64,000 bases of DNA from Halopseudomonas oceani (GTDB lineage Bacteria; Pseudomonadota; Gammaproteobacteria; Pseudomonadales; Pseudomonadaceae): positions 1 to 64,000 of the forward strand of contig NZ_PPSK01000001.1 of NCBI RefSeq assembly GCF_002903165.1, read 5' to 3'. Positions 8,762 to 18,051 of this stretch are shown piece by piece. The translations under genes and the position numbers were made by a program. Numbering within the stretch: position 1 is the first letter of the stretch; each line of letters starts with the position of its first letter. The notes beneath the pieces were generated by a model. That model was not told where the DNA came from. It saw nothing but the letters and a program-made list of their open reading frames with translations, and did not search any database.

Positions 8762-9808
8762 ATGCGTCACGGAGATATTTCCAGCAGTCCCGATACCGTT
8801 GGCGTGGCTGTCGTCAACTACAAGATGCCGCGCCTGCACACCCGCGAAGAGGTACTCGACAACGCGCGCAAGATCGCCGATATGATCATCGGCATGAAAC
8901 AAGGTCTGCCGGGCATGGACCTGGTGGTGTTTCCGGAATACAGCACCATGGGCATCATGTACGACGGCGACGAGATGATGGCGACCGCCACCACGGTACC
9001 CGGCGACGAAACCCGGATCTTCAGCGAGGCCTGCAAGCAGGCCAGCACCTGGGGCATCTTCTCGCTCACCGGCGAGCGTCACGAAGAACACCCGCACAAG
9101 GCGCCCTACAACACTCTGGTACTGATCAACGATCAGGGCGAGATCGTACAGAAGTACCGCAAGTGCATTCCCTGGTGCCCCATCGAAGGCTGGTACCCGG
9201 GCGATCGCACCTACGTATCCGAAGGCCCCAAGGGCATGAAGATCAGCCTGATCATCTGCGACGACGGTAACTACCCCGAAATCTGGCGCGATTGCGCGAT
9301 GAAGGGCGCCGAGCTGATCGTCCGCTGCCAGGGTTACATGTACCCGGCCAAGGACCAGCAGGTGATGATGGCCAAGACCATGGCCTGGGCCAACAACTGC
9401 TACGTTGCCGTCGCCAACGCCACCGGCTTTGACGGCGTCTACAGCTACTTCGGTCATTCCGCGATCATCGGCTTCGACGGCCGTACGCTGGGCGAATGTG
9501 GCGAAGAGGACATGGGCGTGCAGTACGCGCAACTGTCGGTGTCGCAGATTCGTGATGCGCGTGCCAACGACCAGTCGCAGAACCACCTGTTCAAGCTGCT
9601 GCACCGTGGCTACACCGGCATGTACAACTCCGGCGACGGTGACCGAGGCGTGGCAGACTGCCCATTCGAGTTTTATCGCACCTGGGTCATGGACGCGGAG
9701 AAGGCGCGCGACAATGTCGAGGCCATAACCCGCAAAACCATCGGCGTCGCCGACTGCCCGGTCGGCGAGCTGCCCCACTCCGGCAAGGAACGCGAAGCCG
9801 GACTCTGA
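8762..9808 (+). CDS. amiE: Aliphatic amidase AmiE
   Basis: This 348-residue nitrilase-superfamily amidase converts short aliphatic amides such as acetamide and propionamide to acids and ammonia. The catalytic set is intact: Glu59 (VVFPEYS), Lys134 (KYRKCIPW), Glu142 and Cys166 (LIICDDGN), the same numbering as known AmiE enzymes. AAAGGAG precedes the ATG. It follows the activator gene by 31 bases. The family forms hexamers in the cytoplasm. The close paralogue AmiF (formamidase) is the alternative; length and motifs fit AmiE better, and formamidase activity is already covered by FmdA. Confidence 0.93.
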   Translation: MRHGDISSSPDTVGVAVVNYKMPRLHTREEVLDNARKIADMIIGMKQGLPGMDLVVFPEYSTMGIMYDGDEMMATATTVPGDETRIFSEACKQASTWGIFSLTGERHEEHPHKAPYNTLVLINDQGEIVQKYRKCIPWCPIEGWYPGDRTYVSEGPKGMKISLIICDDGNYPEIWRDCAMKGAELIVRCQGYMYPAKDQQVMMAKTMAWANNCYVAVANATGFDGVYSYFGHSAIIGFDGRTLGECGEEDMGVQYAQLSVSQIRDARANDQSQNHLFKLLHRGYTGMYNSGDGDRGVADCPFEFYRTWVMDAEKARDNVEAITRKTIGVADCPVGELPHSGKEREAGL

Positions 9809-9815
9809 CCACACC

Positions 9816-9836
9816 GGGGCGCCCGCACGGCGCCCC
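9816..9836 (+). other. Strong hairpin between amiE and the AAA+ gene
   Basis: GGGGCGCC and GGCGCCCC form a perfect 8-pair GC stem with a 5-base loop starting 7 bases after the amiE stop. There is no T-run, so it probably protects the amiE message or lowers expression of the next gene rather than terminating fully. Confidence 0.6.
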
Positions 9837-9861
9837 GCCCGGAGCGATACGGCCCAACACC

Positions 9862-10908
9862 ATGCCCTTTATCAATGACCTGCTGGCCGAGAACCAGCAA
9901 CACAACGAGCAGCAAGCGCCGCGCGCCCACACCAGCCGTTTCCTGTTTGAGCCGTTGCGCGTCATGCAGTTGCTGCAGCAGCGCATCATCGGTCAGGACG
10001 ATGCCCTCGCAGAAATCAGCGACAGCCTGGCGGTGGTCAAGGCCGAGCTGGGCGATCCACGCAAACCACTCGGCGTGTTCCTCTTGCTCGGCCCTACCGG
10101 CGTCGGCAAAACCGAAACCGTGCGACTGCTGGCCGAGGCGATTCACGGTCGGGCCGATGCCCTGTGCCGGATCGACATGAACACCCTGGCACAGGAGCAC
10201 TACGCAGCCTCCCTGACTGGCGCACCACCCGGCTACGTCGGCAGCAAGGAAGGCACCACCCTGTTCGACCGCGAGGCCATCGAAGGCAGCTTCGGCAGAC
10301 CCGGCCTCGTGCTGTTTGACGAGCTGGAGAAAGCTAGCGACCCGGTCATTCGCGCGCTGATGAATATCTTCGACAACGGCCAACTGCGCCTCAGCGCCGG
10401 CAACAGCACATTGGACTTTCGCAACAGCCTGATCTTTTTGACCAGCAACCTCGGCGCCAGCAGCGTGCAACAACTGGAGCAGGGCTGGGCGCGACTGTTG
10501 CCACCCCGCTGGCGCAGCAGCCTACAGCAACGGGTACAGCGGCGTGCACTGCAACAGCGTTTTGATCCCGAGTTTCTCAACCGACTGGATCACCGCATTC
10601 GCTACCGCTCACTGCACAGCAGCCAGTTGCAGCATCTGGTCGAACTGGCGTTGGCGCAGCTCAATCAACGACTGGCCCGGCATCAGGTTCAGCTGGCGCT
10701 GGATGCCGAGCTGCGTGACTGGCTTGCAGCCCGCGGCCACGACCACCGCTTCGGCGCGCGCGCCATCGCGCGCAGCTTTCGCCATCACCTTGAGCCCGCG
10801 GTCGCCAGAGCCTTGCTTGACGCCGAGCCCCCCCCTGCGGGCAGCCTGCTGCGCGCCAGCCTGAACGCGGGGGAGGTGCAGATCCGGATTGAACCACCAC
10901 CAGTCTGA
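9862..10908 (+). CDS. amiB: AmiB-like AAA+ ATPase (ClpA/B-type)
   Basis: The 348-residue protein carries one AAA+ module of the Clp/Hsp100 second-domain type: Walker [10 protein letters not shown] near residue 76, pore-loop-like GAPPGYVGSKEG, Walker B LVLFDELEKA and a C-terminal D2-small domain (about 255-340) with HDHRFGARAIARS. It lacks the first ATPase domain and the N domain of full ClpA/ClpB. In the P. aeruginosa amidase operon a similar protein, AmiB, follows amiE, but its function is not established. A role in amidase folding, assembly or turnover is inference. Confidence 0.8.
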   Translation: MPFINDLLAENQQHNEQQAPRAHTSRFLFEPLRVMQLLQQRIIGQDDALAEISDSLAVVKAELGDPRKPLGVFLLLGPTGVGKTETVRLLAEAIHGRADALCRIDMNTLAQEHYAASLTGAPPGYVGSKEGTTLFDREAIEGSFGRPGLVLFDELEKASDPVIRALMNIFDNGQLRLSAGNSTLDFRNSLIFLTSNLGASSVQQLEQGWARLLPPRWRSSLQQRVQRRALQQRFDPEFLNRLDHRIRYRSLHSSQLQHLVELALAQLNQRLARHQVQLALDAELRDWLAARGHDHRFGARAIARSFRHHLEPAVARALLDAEPPPAGSLLRASLNAGEVQIRIEPPPV

Positions 10909-10924
10909 CAGCAAACAACAGGCA

Positions 10925-10952
10925 CAAAAAAACCCGCCGAAGCGGGTTTTTT
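10925..10952. terminator. Bidirectional terminator between amiB and maeB
   Basis: AACCCGC-CGAA-GCGGGTT is flanked by an A-run on the left and a T-run on the right, so it can stop both the rightward amide transcript and the leftward maeB transcript, which converge here. Confidence 0.9.
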
Positions 10953-10970
10953 CGTTCAACGCAATGCCGT

Positions 10971-12233
10971 TCAGATGCAGTCTTCAACCGACTTGAGCGG
11001 GTAGTGCGCCGGATAGGGCAGCGTGGCAACGCCAGAATCGATGGCTGCCTGGGCAACAGCGGCCGGCACCTTCTCGATCAGACGGACGTCCATCGGCTTC
11101 GGAATGATGTACTCACGGCCGAATTCCAGATCGATCCCACCGTAGGCCTGGGAAACGTATTCCGGTACCGGCTCCTTGGCCAGTTCGCGGATGGCGTGAA
11201 CCGCAGCGATCTTCATTTCTTCGTTGATGCGGGTCGCACGAACGTCCAGCGCACCACGGAAGATGAAGGGGAAGCCCAGAACGTTGTTGACCTGGTTCGG
11301 GTAGTCGGAACGACCGGTAGCCATGATCACATCAGGACGCGAAGCGTGGGCCAGCGCGGGGTCGATTTCCGGATCCGGGTTCGAGCAGGCGAACACAATC
11401 GGGTTCTCGGCCATCAGTTTCAGCTCAGCCGGTTGCAGCAGGTTCGGACCGGACAGACCAACGAACACGTCAGCACCTTTCATGGCATCAGCCAGGGTGC
11501 GCTTGTCGGTCTCGGTGGCGAAGATGGCCTTGTATTCGTTCAGGTCATCGCGGCCAGCGTGGATCACGCCCTTGCGGTCGAGCATGTAGATGTTTTCGGT
11601 CTTGGCGCCCAGGCTGACCAGCAGCTTCATGCAGGCGATGGCAGCCGCACCGGCACCCAGGCAGACGATTTTGGCGTTTTCGATGGTCTTGTCGGCCAGT
11701 TCCAGCGCGTTGATCATCGCCGCAGCGGTAACGATAGCGGTGCCGTGTTGATCATCGTGGAATACCGGGATGTCGCACTGCTCGATCAGAGCGCGCTCGA
11801 TCTCAAAGCACTCAGGGGCTTTGATGTCTTCCAGGTTGATACCACCAAAGGTGCAGGAGATACGCTTGACGGTATCGATGAAGGCCTGCGGGCTCTCGGC
11901 TTCAACTTCGATGTCGAAAACATCAACGCCAGCGAAGCGCTTGAACAGAACACCCTTGCCTTCCATGACCGGCTTGCTCGCCAGCGGGCCGAGGTTACCC
12001 AGGCCCAGAATGGCGGTGCCGTCAGAGATAACGGCAACCAGGTTACCCTTACCGGTGTATTTGTAGGCGTTTTCCAGATCCTTGGCGATTTCACGCACCG
12101 GCTCTGCTACACCCGGGCTGTACGCCAGAGCCAGATCGCGGGCAGTCGCGGTCGGCTTGGTCAGTTCAACGCTCAGTTTGCCTGGACGCGGTTCGGCGTG
12201 ATAGGCGAGTGCATCAGTTCTCAAATCAGACAT
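10971..12233 (-). CDS. maeB: Malic enzyme (oxaloacetate-decarboxylating)
   Basis: This 420-residue enzyme converts malate to pyruvate and CO2 with reduction of NAD(P). It shows the N-terminal malic domain (LALAYSPGVAEPVREI, near residue 35), SDGTAILGLGNLG and the nucleotide-binding CLGAGAAAIACMKLL. It is the short form without the phosphotransacetylase-like C-terminal domain of E. coli MaeB, as is usual in Pseudomonas. I set the start at the ATG opening MSDLRTDALAYH; upstream codons in the frame look non-coding. It supplies pyruvate and reducing power when growing on organic acids. NAD versus NADP preference cannot be read here. Confidence 0.92.
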   Translation of the reverse strand: MSDLRTDALAYHAEPRPGKLSVELTKPTATARDLALAYSPGVAEPVREIAKDLENAYKYTGKGNLVAVISDGTAILGLGNLGPLASKPVMEGKGVLFKRFAGVDVFDIEVEAESPQAFIDTVKRISCTFGGINLEDIKAPECFEIERALIEQCDIPVFHDDQHGTAIVTAAAMINALELADKTIENAKIVCLGAGAAAIACMKLLVSLGAKTENIYMLDRKGVIHAGRDDLNEYKAIFATETDKRTLADAMKGADVFVGLSGPNLLQPAELKLMAENPIVFACSNPDPEIDPALAHASRPDVIMATGRSDYPNQVNNVLGFPFIFRGALDVRATRINEEMKIAAVHAIRELAKEPVPEYVSQAYGGIDLEFGREYIIPKPMDVRLIEKVPAAVAQAAIDSGVATLPYPAHYPLKSVEDCI

Positions 12234-12363
12234 GGTCACTATTTTCCGGTCAGGTTGCTCATGCGGACGACGGAGAGTACATAAAACGACACACCCTCGC
12301 AAGGTTATTCACGAGATCAATGTCAAGGACATTCTCTTACAACTTTGAGTCATCTTGACGTTG

Positions 12364-13182
12364 TCAGTGAGTACTGACCGGGTGTATCTGGGCCGGGTGA
12401 CGCAGGTTGATCATAAAGCGCCGAAAGCCATTCTGCTGCTCGCCGCGATCAACTACCCAGCCGCGCACTTCCAGCTCACGGCCGGCCCAGCTGCTATCCG
12501 GTAGCGCCGTAAAGTGGGCCTGATCCCGGCGCTCCAGCCTGAGCGTCAGCGGGCCGTCCAGATCAATCCAGAGCGCCGGACGCGTCTGGGTAACAGCAAC
12601 CACCCGGCCGCGCAGCAGTTGAAAACCGCCGTTCTCGAGCCGCCCCACCGACTGCACCGGATCAGACTGCCAGAGCCCTCGCCGGGACTGACGCGCGTCG
12701 GCCTCAGCTGCCAGATAGCACTCGGCCAGCGCATCATTGGGCGGAATGACGATCGCATAACCGAGACCGGCCTGCAGCAACTGTGCCTCAACGCTGCGGC
12801 CGTGGCTGTCGAACAGATAGCCCAGCGTACGGCCGTAATGATCGCGCGGACCAGCCCCGACCTTGAGCTGTAACGGCTCATCGTCGACCAGCGCCAGCAG
12901 CTCCCGCCGAGCCGCCTGCGCCCAGGGCTCCGACGCCTTGCCGTCACGCCCAATCTCGGGGGTATTGATACCCGCCAGCCGCAGCCGGCGGCCGTCTGCC
13001 AGACGCAGGGTATCGCCGTCGGTGACACTTCGGCTGTACACCGTTTCACCCCCTGCAGGCACTGCACAGGATGCTGCCGGTGGCTCAGCCTGAACGCAGC
13101 TAGCCAGTAAACTGCAGACAAGAAAAAAGGCGCCCACGAGGGACGCCTTCTTTTCGTTCGCCAGAGCCACAAGGGCCTGCAT
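12364..13182 (-). CDS. Thermonuclease-family (SNase-like) lipoprotein
   Basis: This 272-residue protein has a staphylococcal-nuclease domain at about residues 55-170: DGDTLRLADGRRLRLAGINTPE, then a PWAQAARRELLALV helix and RDHYGRTLGYLF, which keep the Asp/Arg/Glu-type active-site framework. The N terminus has a basic start and a hydrophobic run ending in a lipobox (LLASC), so it is probably a membrane-anchored periplasmic or surface nuclease. The C-terminal about 90 residues look like a separate small beta-domain. It follows rpmE by 7 bases, and the rpmE terminator lies inside its signal-peptide codons. The start is the first ATG after rpmE. Confidence 0.82.
   Translation of the reverse strand: MQALVALANEKKASLVGAFFLVCSLLASCVQAEPPAASCAVPAGGETVYSRSVTDGDTLRLADGRRLRLAGINTPEIGRDGKASEPWAQAARRELLALVDDEPLQLKVGAGPRDHYGRTLGYLFDSHGRSVEAQLLQAGLGYAIVIPPNDALAECYLAAEADARQSRRGLWQSDPVQSVGRLENGGFQLLRGRVVAVTQTRPALWIDLDGPLTLRLERRDQAHFTALPDSSWAGRELEVRGWVVDRGEQQNGFRRFMINLRHPAQIHPVSTH
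13123..13149 (-). terminator. rpmE terminator embedded in the nuclease signal-peptide codons
   Basis: On the minus strand AAGGCGTCC and GGGCGCCTT form a stem with a short loop, followed by TTTTTT. It is a canonical intrinsic terminator 40-65 bases past the rpmE stop codon, yet it falls within codons about 12-20 of the next gene (KKASLVGAFF). Confidence 0.8.
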
Positions 13183-13189
13183 GACGAAC

Positions 13190-13402
13190 TTACTTGCTGC
13201 TGACCGCGCCAAAGCGAGCCTTGAAGCGCTCGATACGGCCGCCGGTGTCCAGAACTTTCTGCTTACCGGTGTAGAACGGGTGGCACTCGGAGCAGACGTC
13301 CAGGTGGATCGGAGCGCACAGGGTGGAACGGGTCTTGATCACCGCGCCGCAGCTGCAGGTCGCTTCGATTTCTTCATACTTCGGATGCAAATCAGCTTTC
13401 AT
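13190..13402 (-). CDS. rpmE: 50S ribosomal protein L31, zinc-binding form
   Basis: The 70-residue protein [19 protein letters not shown]... is bacterial L31, which bridges the two ribosomal subunits. Cys16, Cys18, Cys37 and Cys40 form the zinc-binding set, so this is the zinc-containing (C+) form rather than the zinc-independent paralogue made in zinc starvation. The start is fixed by the conserved N terminus. It is divergent from priA across 221 bases, which must hold both promoters, and is followed by an intrinsic terminator. Confidence 0.96.
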   Translation of the reverse strand: MKADLHPKYEEIEATCSCGAVIKTRSTLCAPIHLDVCSECHPFYTGKQKVLDTGGRIERFKARFGAVSSK

Positions 13403-13623
13403 GGTATGTCCTCGGTTGGTTTGTGCCGCCACCGGATCAACCTGATCGGGCACCGCACTCTGAATCTGTTCTACCAGCCAAGTGACTGCATGCCACAAGC
13501 GGCGCATACAGAGTGACCGGAAAATAGGCCGGCGATGATAACAGAATCCGTCCCCGACGCAAGCACCATTGTTTTCCGCCCGTCGGTGGTACCATCTGCT
13601 GCACGCCCTATGGAGTGATCTGC

Positions 13624-15840
13624 GTGACCGGACCCATCTTGCAAGTTGCCCTGCCCTCACCGCTGAGACGCCTGTTCGACTACCGCGCGCCGCGGGGAGT
13701 CAGTGCAGCCGATCTGCAGGTGGGCCAGCGGGTGCGGGTGCCGTTCGGCAATCGCGCCATGGTTGGCATGATTGCCGGCATCAGTGACCACACCGAGGTG
13801 CCGGCCAATCGACTCAAGCCCGCCGAGGCGCTGCTCGATCTGACGCCAGTGCTGCCCGACAGCCTCTGGCGCCTGTGTCTGTGGACCGCACGTTACTATC
13901 AGCACGGCCTCGGCGATACTCTCAGCGTCGCCCTGCCGGTCCTGCTGCGCCAGGGCGAACCGGCGCTGGCCCGCCAGGACCAGCTCTGGCAGCTGCAGCC
14001 CGGCGCCTACCCCGAGCACCCGGCGGTGCAACGTGCGCCAAAGCAAAAACAGGCGGTACAAATCCTCGCCCAGCATCCGCATGGCCTGTCCCACGCGCTG
14101 ATCGGCCAATGGGGGCTGAGCCGCGACACGCTGGTCACCCTTGAGGGCAAGGGCCTGGTCCAGCGCATCGAGCGCTCACCGCACCATGTCGCCGAACCGC
14201 TGCCTTTATTAAGGGAGGCGCACCTCACCGCCAACGCCGAACAGCAGGCGGCACTGGACGCGATTCTCGGAGCCGAGGGTTTTCATACCTGGCTACTGGA
14301 AGGGGTAACCGGCAGCGGCAAAACCGAGGTTTACCTGCAAGCGATTGAGCGCTGCCTACTCAGCGGCCACCAGGCGCTGGTACTGATACCGGAGATTGGC
14401 CTGACCCCCCAAACCCTGAGCCGCTTTCAACAGCGCTTCAGCGCACCGGTGGTGATTCTCCATTCCGGTCTGAATGATCGCGAGCGACTGGATGCCTGGA
14501 TCGCTGCCCGCGACGGCGACGCATCCATTGTTATTGGTACCCGCTCGGCGATCTTCACCCCGCTGGCACGGCCCGGCCTGATCATCGTCGATGAGGAGCA
14601 CGACCTCTCCTATAAACAGCAGGACGGTCTGCGCTACAACGCGCGCGATCTGGCGGTCTACCGTGGCCACCTGGAACAGGTGCCGGTGATCCTCGGCTCG
14701 GCGACGCCGTCGTTCGAGAGCCTGCACAACGTGCAACAGGGCCGCTACCGGCACCTGCGCCTGACCCTTCGCGCCGGCAACGCCAAGGCACCGACCTTCC
14801 AGTGCCTGGATATTCGTAGCCGTCCACTGGAAGGTGGACTCTCCCGCCCGTTGACCGAGCTGGTCGGCGAGCACCTCAAGCGTGGCAATCAGGTACTGGT
14901 ATTCATCAACCGCCGCGGCTTTGCCCCGACCCTGATGTGCCACGACTGCGGCTGGATTGCCGAGTGCCGACGCTGCGACGCGCGCATGACCGTGCACCAG
15001 TCGCCGCCGCACCTGCATTGCCATCACTGCAACAGCCAGCGCCCGCTCGATCGCCACTGCCCCAAATGCCAGAGCGAAGACCTGCGCCCGCTGGGTGCCG
15101 GCACCGAGCGCACCGAGGAGTTTCTCAAGGAACGCTTTCCGCACACCGACGTACTGCGCATCGACCGCGAGAGCATGAGCCGCAAGCGCGCCATGCAGGA
15201 CATGATGGACACCATCCAGAGCGCCAAGCCGTGCATTCTGGTCGGCACCCAGATGCTCGCCAAGGGGCATCACTTCCCCAACGTCACCCTGGTCGCCATT
15301 CTGGATGCCGACGGCGGGCTGTTCTCCGCCGACTTCCGCGGCCCCGAGCGCATGGCACAGATGATTACCCAGGTCGCCGGACGCGCCGGACGCGCCGAAA
15401 AACCAGGGCAGGTCATCATTCAGACCCACATGGCCGAGCACCCGTTACTGATCGAACTGACCGAGCGCGGCTACCCAGCGATTGCCGAGCGCGAGCTGGC
15501 CGAACGTGAAATGGCCCAACTGCCGCCCTATCGTTTCATGGCGCTGCTACGCGCCGAAGCCAATCAGGCCAGCGCCGCCGAGGACTTTCTCGAAGCCGCG
15601 CTGGAGCAGGCCGAGGTACTGATCGGTCAGCACAACCTGGCGGACATCGACCTGCTCGGCCCGGTACCCTCACCAATGGAACGTCGCGCCGGCCGCCACC
15701 GCGCCCAACTGCTGCTGCAAGCCGCCCAGCGCTCGGCCCTGCATCAGCTGGTGCACATGCTGCTGCCTTTGCTGGAACAGCACCCGCAGGCGCGCAAGGT
15801 GCGCTGGTCGATTGATATTGATCCACTGGATATGTTTTAG
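13624..15840 (+). CDS. priA: Primosomal protein N' (replication restart helicase PriA)
   Basis: This 738-residue 3'-5' DNA helicase reloads the replisome at stalled forks. The N-terminal DNA-binding domain begins with [16 protein letters not shown]. Helicase motifs include Walker [14 protein letters not shown] and [12 protein letters not shown] (DEEH box). The zinc module has eight cysteines between about residues 438 and 485 ([27 protein letters not shown]). Motif V/VI regions are [14 protein letters not shown] and [14 protein letters not shown] chose the GTG at 13624, eight bases after GGAG; an in-frame GTG at 13615 is possible. Confidence 0.95.
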   Translation: MTGPILQVALPSPLRRLFDYRAPRGVSAADLQVGQRVRVPFGNRAMVGMIAGISDHTEVPANRLKPAEALLDLTPVLPDSLWRLCLWTARYYQHGLGDTLSVALPVLLRQGEPALARQDQLWQLQPGAYPEHPAVQRAPKQKQAVQILAQHPHGLSHALIGQWGLSRDTLVTLEGKGLVQRIERSPHHVAEPLPLLREAHLTANAEQQAALDAILGAEGFHTWLLEGVTGSGKTEVYLQAIERCLLSGHQALVLIPEIGLTPQTLSRFQQRFSAPVVILHSGLNDRERLDAWIAARDGDASIVIGTRSAIFTPLARPGLIIVDEEHDLSYKQQDGLRYNARDLAVYRGHLEQVPVILGSATPSFESLHNVQQGRYRHLRLTLRAGNAKAPTFQCLDIRSRPLEGGLSRPLTELVGEHLKRGNQVLVFINRRGFAPTLMCHDCGWIAECRRCDARMTVHQSPPHLHCHHCNSQRPLDRHCPKCQSEDLRPLGAGTERTEEFLKERFPHTDVLRIDRESMSRKRAMQDMMDTIQSAKPCILVGTQMLAKGHHFPNVTLVAILDADGGLFSADFRGPERMAQMITQVAGRAGRAEKPGQVIIQTHMAEHPLLIELTERGYPAIAERELAEREMAQLPPYRFMALLRAEANQASAAEDFLEAALEQAEVLIGQHNLADIDLLGPVPSPMERRAGRHRAQLLLQAAQRSALHQLVHMLLPLLEQHPQARKVRWSIDIDPLDMF

Positions 15841-15869
15841 CAGTGGAGTGATGACTTCCACGCTCCGCC

Positions 15870-16140
15870 AGACCGAACGCAGAGCATGGGAACGATCAGG
15901 GGTGTTGCAAGGCGTGAAGACTGCACGGACCAACTCCCCGTTTACGCGGGCGAGTAGCGCAGGGCTAGCGGGAAAGAGGACGGCAGCATGTTTGAGGAGC
16001 GCAGCGACGAGTTCTGCCGGCCCCCGTTAGCCCGAGCAACGCAGCAAACCCGCAGGGCCGCGTAGCCGGGTGCCCCGGGGGATCGCTAAGGGGGGCTGGG
16101 CAAGCAGCTCCCCTTGGCTCGCCGTAAAAGGCGAAAGGCT
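15870..16140 (-). repeat. Dispersed intergenic repeat, copy A
   Basis: About 270 bases between priA and argS match, in inverse orientation, a sequence at 55485-55757 almost throughout. Shared words include CTCCCCGTTTACGCGGGCGA, GAACCCGCAGGGCCGCGTAG (here AAACCCGCAGGGCCGCGTAG) and GGCTGGGCAAGCA. A shorter relative lies at 26302. The small open frames inside it are not genes. The rest of the 461-base gap up to argS shows only an A/C-rich stretch and presumably the argS promoter. Confidence 0.85.
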
Positions 16141-16301
16141 GACTAAGAGACAGCACAGAGAGCAACCAGCCCAGCGCAGCACTGAATAAAGCCCGCGCAA
16201 ACCACAACAACCCACCCCACCCGACCACAGGGTTTGGCAAGCCGCCCCATAAAACGGATAATGTCAGGTTTTCACTGGGCACCTGCCGGATACTCCATTA
16301 A

Positions 16302-18047
16302 ATGAAGAACCTGATCAGCCAACTGCTTGCCGACGCTGTAGACCGCCTCAAGGCCGACGGCGTGCTGCCGACCGACCTTTCGCCCTCCATTCAGGTCGAG
16401 AATGCCCGCGACAAGGCGCACGGCGACTTCGCCAGCAACCTGGCGATGATGCTGGCCAAGCCGGCCGGCATGAAGCCGCGCGATCTGGCCGAGAAGCTGA
16501 TTGCCGCCCTGCCCGCCCACCAGGCCGTTGCGTCGGTCAACATCGCCGGCCCCGGTTTCATCAACTTCTTCCAGGATGCCGGCTGGCTGGCCGGTCAGCT
16601 TGAAACCGCACTGACCGACCCGCAGCTGAGCGTACGCGCCGAGATTCCAGCCCAGCGCGTGGTGGTCGATTACTCCTCGCCGAACCTGGCCAAGGAAATG
16701 CACGTTGGCCACCTGCGCTCCTCGATCATCGGTGACGCGGTTGCCCGCATCCTCGAATTCCTCGGCCACACCGTGATCCGCCAGAACCACGTGGGCGACT
16801 GGGGCACCCAGTTCGGCATGCTGCTGGCCTACATGGAAGAACACAGCGTCGACGCCGAAGCCAAGCTGGGCGATCTGGAGAATTTCTACCGCCAGGCCAA
16901 GAAGCGCTTCGACGAAAGCGAAGACTTCGCCGCCCGCGCCCGCCAGCGCGTGGTCGACCTGCAGGCTGGCGAACCGTCCTGCCTGGCCCTGTGGGAACGC
17001 TTCAACAGCATTTCCCTCGGTCACTGCCAGGCCGTCTACGACCGCCTTGGCGTCAGCCTGACGCCGGCTGACGTACGCGGCGAAAGCGCCTACAACGCCG
17101 ATCTGCCGGGCATCGTTGCCGATTTGCGCAGCGCCGGCCTGCTGACCGAAAGCGAAGGTGCCCAGTGTGTTTTTCTCGAGCAGTTCAAGAACGCCGACGG
17201 CAACCCGCTGCCGGTGATCGTACAAAAGGCCGGCGGCGGCTACCTGTATGCCACCACCGACCTGGCCGCCATGCGCTACCGCCATGCCGAGCTGCACGCC
17301 AATCGCGTGCTGTACTTTGTTGACCAGCGTCAGGCGCTGCACTTCCAGCAGGTATTTGCCGTGGCCCGGGCAGCAGGCTTTGTTCCCGCCGACATGCAAC
17401 TTGAACACATGGGCTTCGGCACCATGAATGGCGCCGACGGCAAGCCGTTCAAGACCCGCGACGGCGGCACCGTCAAGCTGGTCGATCTACTCGACGAGGC
17501 AGAGCAGCGTGCTCTGCGCCTGGTTAAAGAGAAAAACCCGGAGCTGCCGGCCGACGAGCTGCGCGCCATCGGCGCCGCCGTGGGGATTGGCGCGGTCAAG
17601 TACGCCGACCTCTCCAAGCACCGCAGCAGCGACTACAGCTTCAACTTCGACCTGATGCTGAGCTTCGAGGGCAACACCGCGCCCTACATGATGTATGCCT
17701 ACACCCGTGTTGCCAGCGTATTCCGTAGACTGGAGCGCAGCATGGACGCGGTCGCCGATCTGGCACCGCTGGCGCTGATCGAGCCGGCCGAAACCGAACT
17801 GGGTGCGCATCTGGCGCAGTTCAACGCCACGCTGAATTACGTTGCTCGCGAAGGTACCCCACACGTACTCTGCACCTATCTGTACGAGCTGGCCGGTCGC
17901 TTCTCCAGCTTCTATGAACAGTGTCCGATCCTCGCAGCGGACACTGAGACCCAGCGCGACAGCCGTCTGCGCCTGGCAGCACTGACCGGCCGCACTCTCA
18001 AGCAGGGTCTGAACCTGCTGGGCATCAACACTCTGGAGCGTATGTAA
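16302..18047 (+). CDS. argS: Arginyl-tRNA synthetase
   Basis: This 581-residue class I synthetase charges tRNA-Arg. The N-terminal additional domain precedes the HIGH-type motif in [21 protein letters not shown] (about residue 122-142). The KMSKS position is degenerate, as is common in ArgS ([17 protein letters not shown] near 370), and the DALR anticodon-binding domain fills the C terminus, ending in [10 protein letters not shown]. It is the first gene of a short unit with the SPOR protein four bases downstream. Confidence 0.96.
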   Translation: MKNLISQLLADAVDRLKADGVLPTDLSPSIQVENARDKAHGDFASNLAMMLAKPAGMKPRDLAEKLIAALPAHQAVASVNIAGPGFINFFQDAGWLAGQLETALTDPQLSVRAEIPAQRVVVDYSSPNLAKEMHVGHLRSSIIGDAVARILEFLGHTVIRQNHVGDWGTQFGMLLAYMEEHSVDAEAKLGDLENFYRQAKKRFDESEDFAARARQRVVDLQAGEPSCLALWERFNSISLGHCQAVYDRLGVSLTPADVRGESAYNADLPGIVADLRSAGLLTESEGAQCVFLEQFKNADGNPLPVIVQKAGGGYLYATTDLAAMRYRHAELHANRVLYFVDQRQALHFQQVFAVARAAGFVPADMQLEHMGFGTMNGADGKPFKTRDGGTVKLVDLLDEAEQRALRLVKEKNPELPADELRAIGAAVGIGAVKYADLSKHRSSDYSFNFDLMLSFEGNTAPYMMYAYTRVASVFRRLERSMDAVADLAPLALIEPAETELGAHLAQFNATLNYVAREGTPHVLCTYLYELAGRFSSFYEQCPILAADTETQRDSRLRLAALTGRTLKQGLNLLGINTLERM

Positions 18048-18051
18048 GGGC

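Noticed and set aside
11004-12284. Long open frame (426 codons) opposite maeB
   Set aside because: Antisense shadow of a highly conserved malic enzyme; the composition is the usual complement-strand artefact.
14356-15441. Long open frame on the minus strand within priA
   Set aside because: Antisense to the PriA helicase and zinc modules, with no homology I recognise.
15965-16282. Short open frames in the priA-argS gap, and similar ones at 55347-55933
   Set aside because: They fall inside the dispersed repeat (copies A and C). The same peptides appear in different frames and orientations, so they are repeat artefacts.
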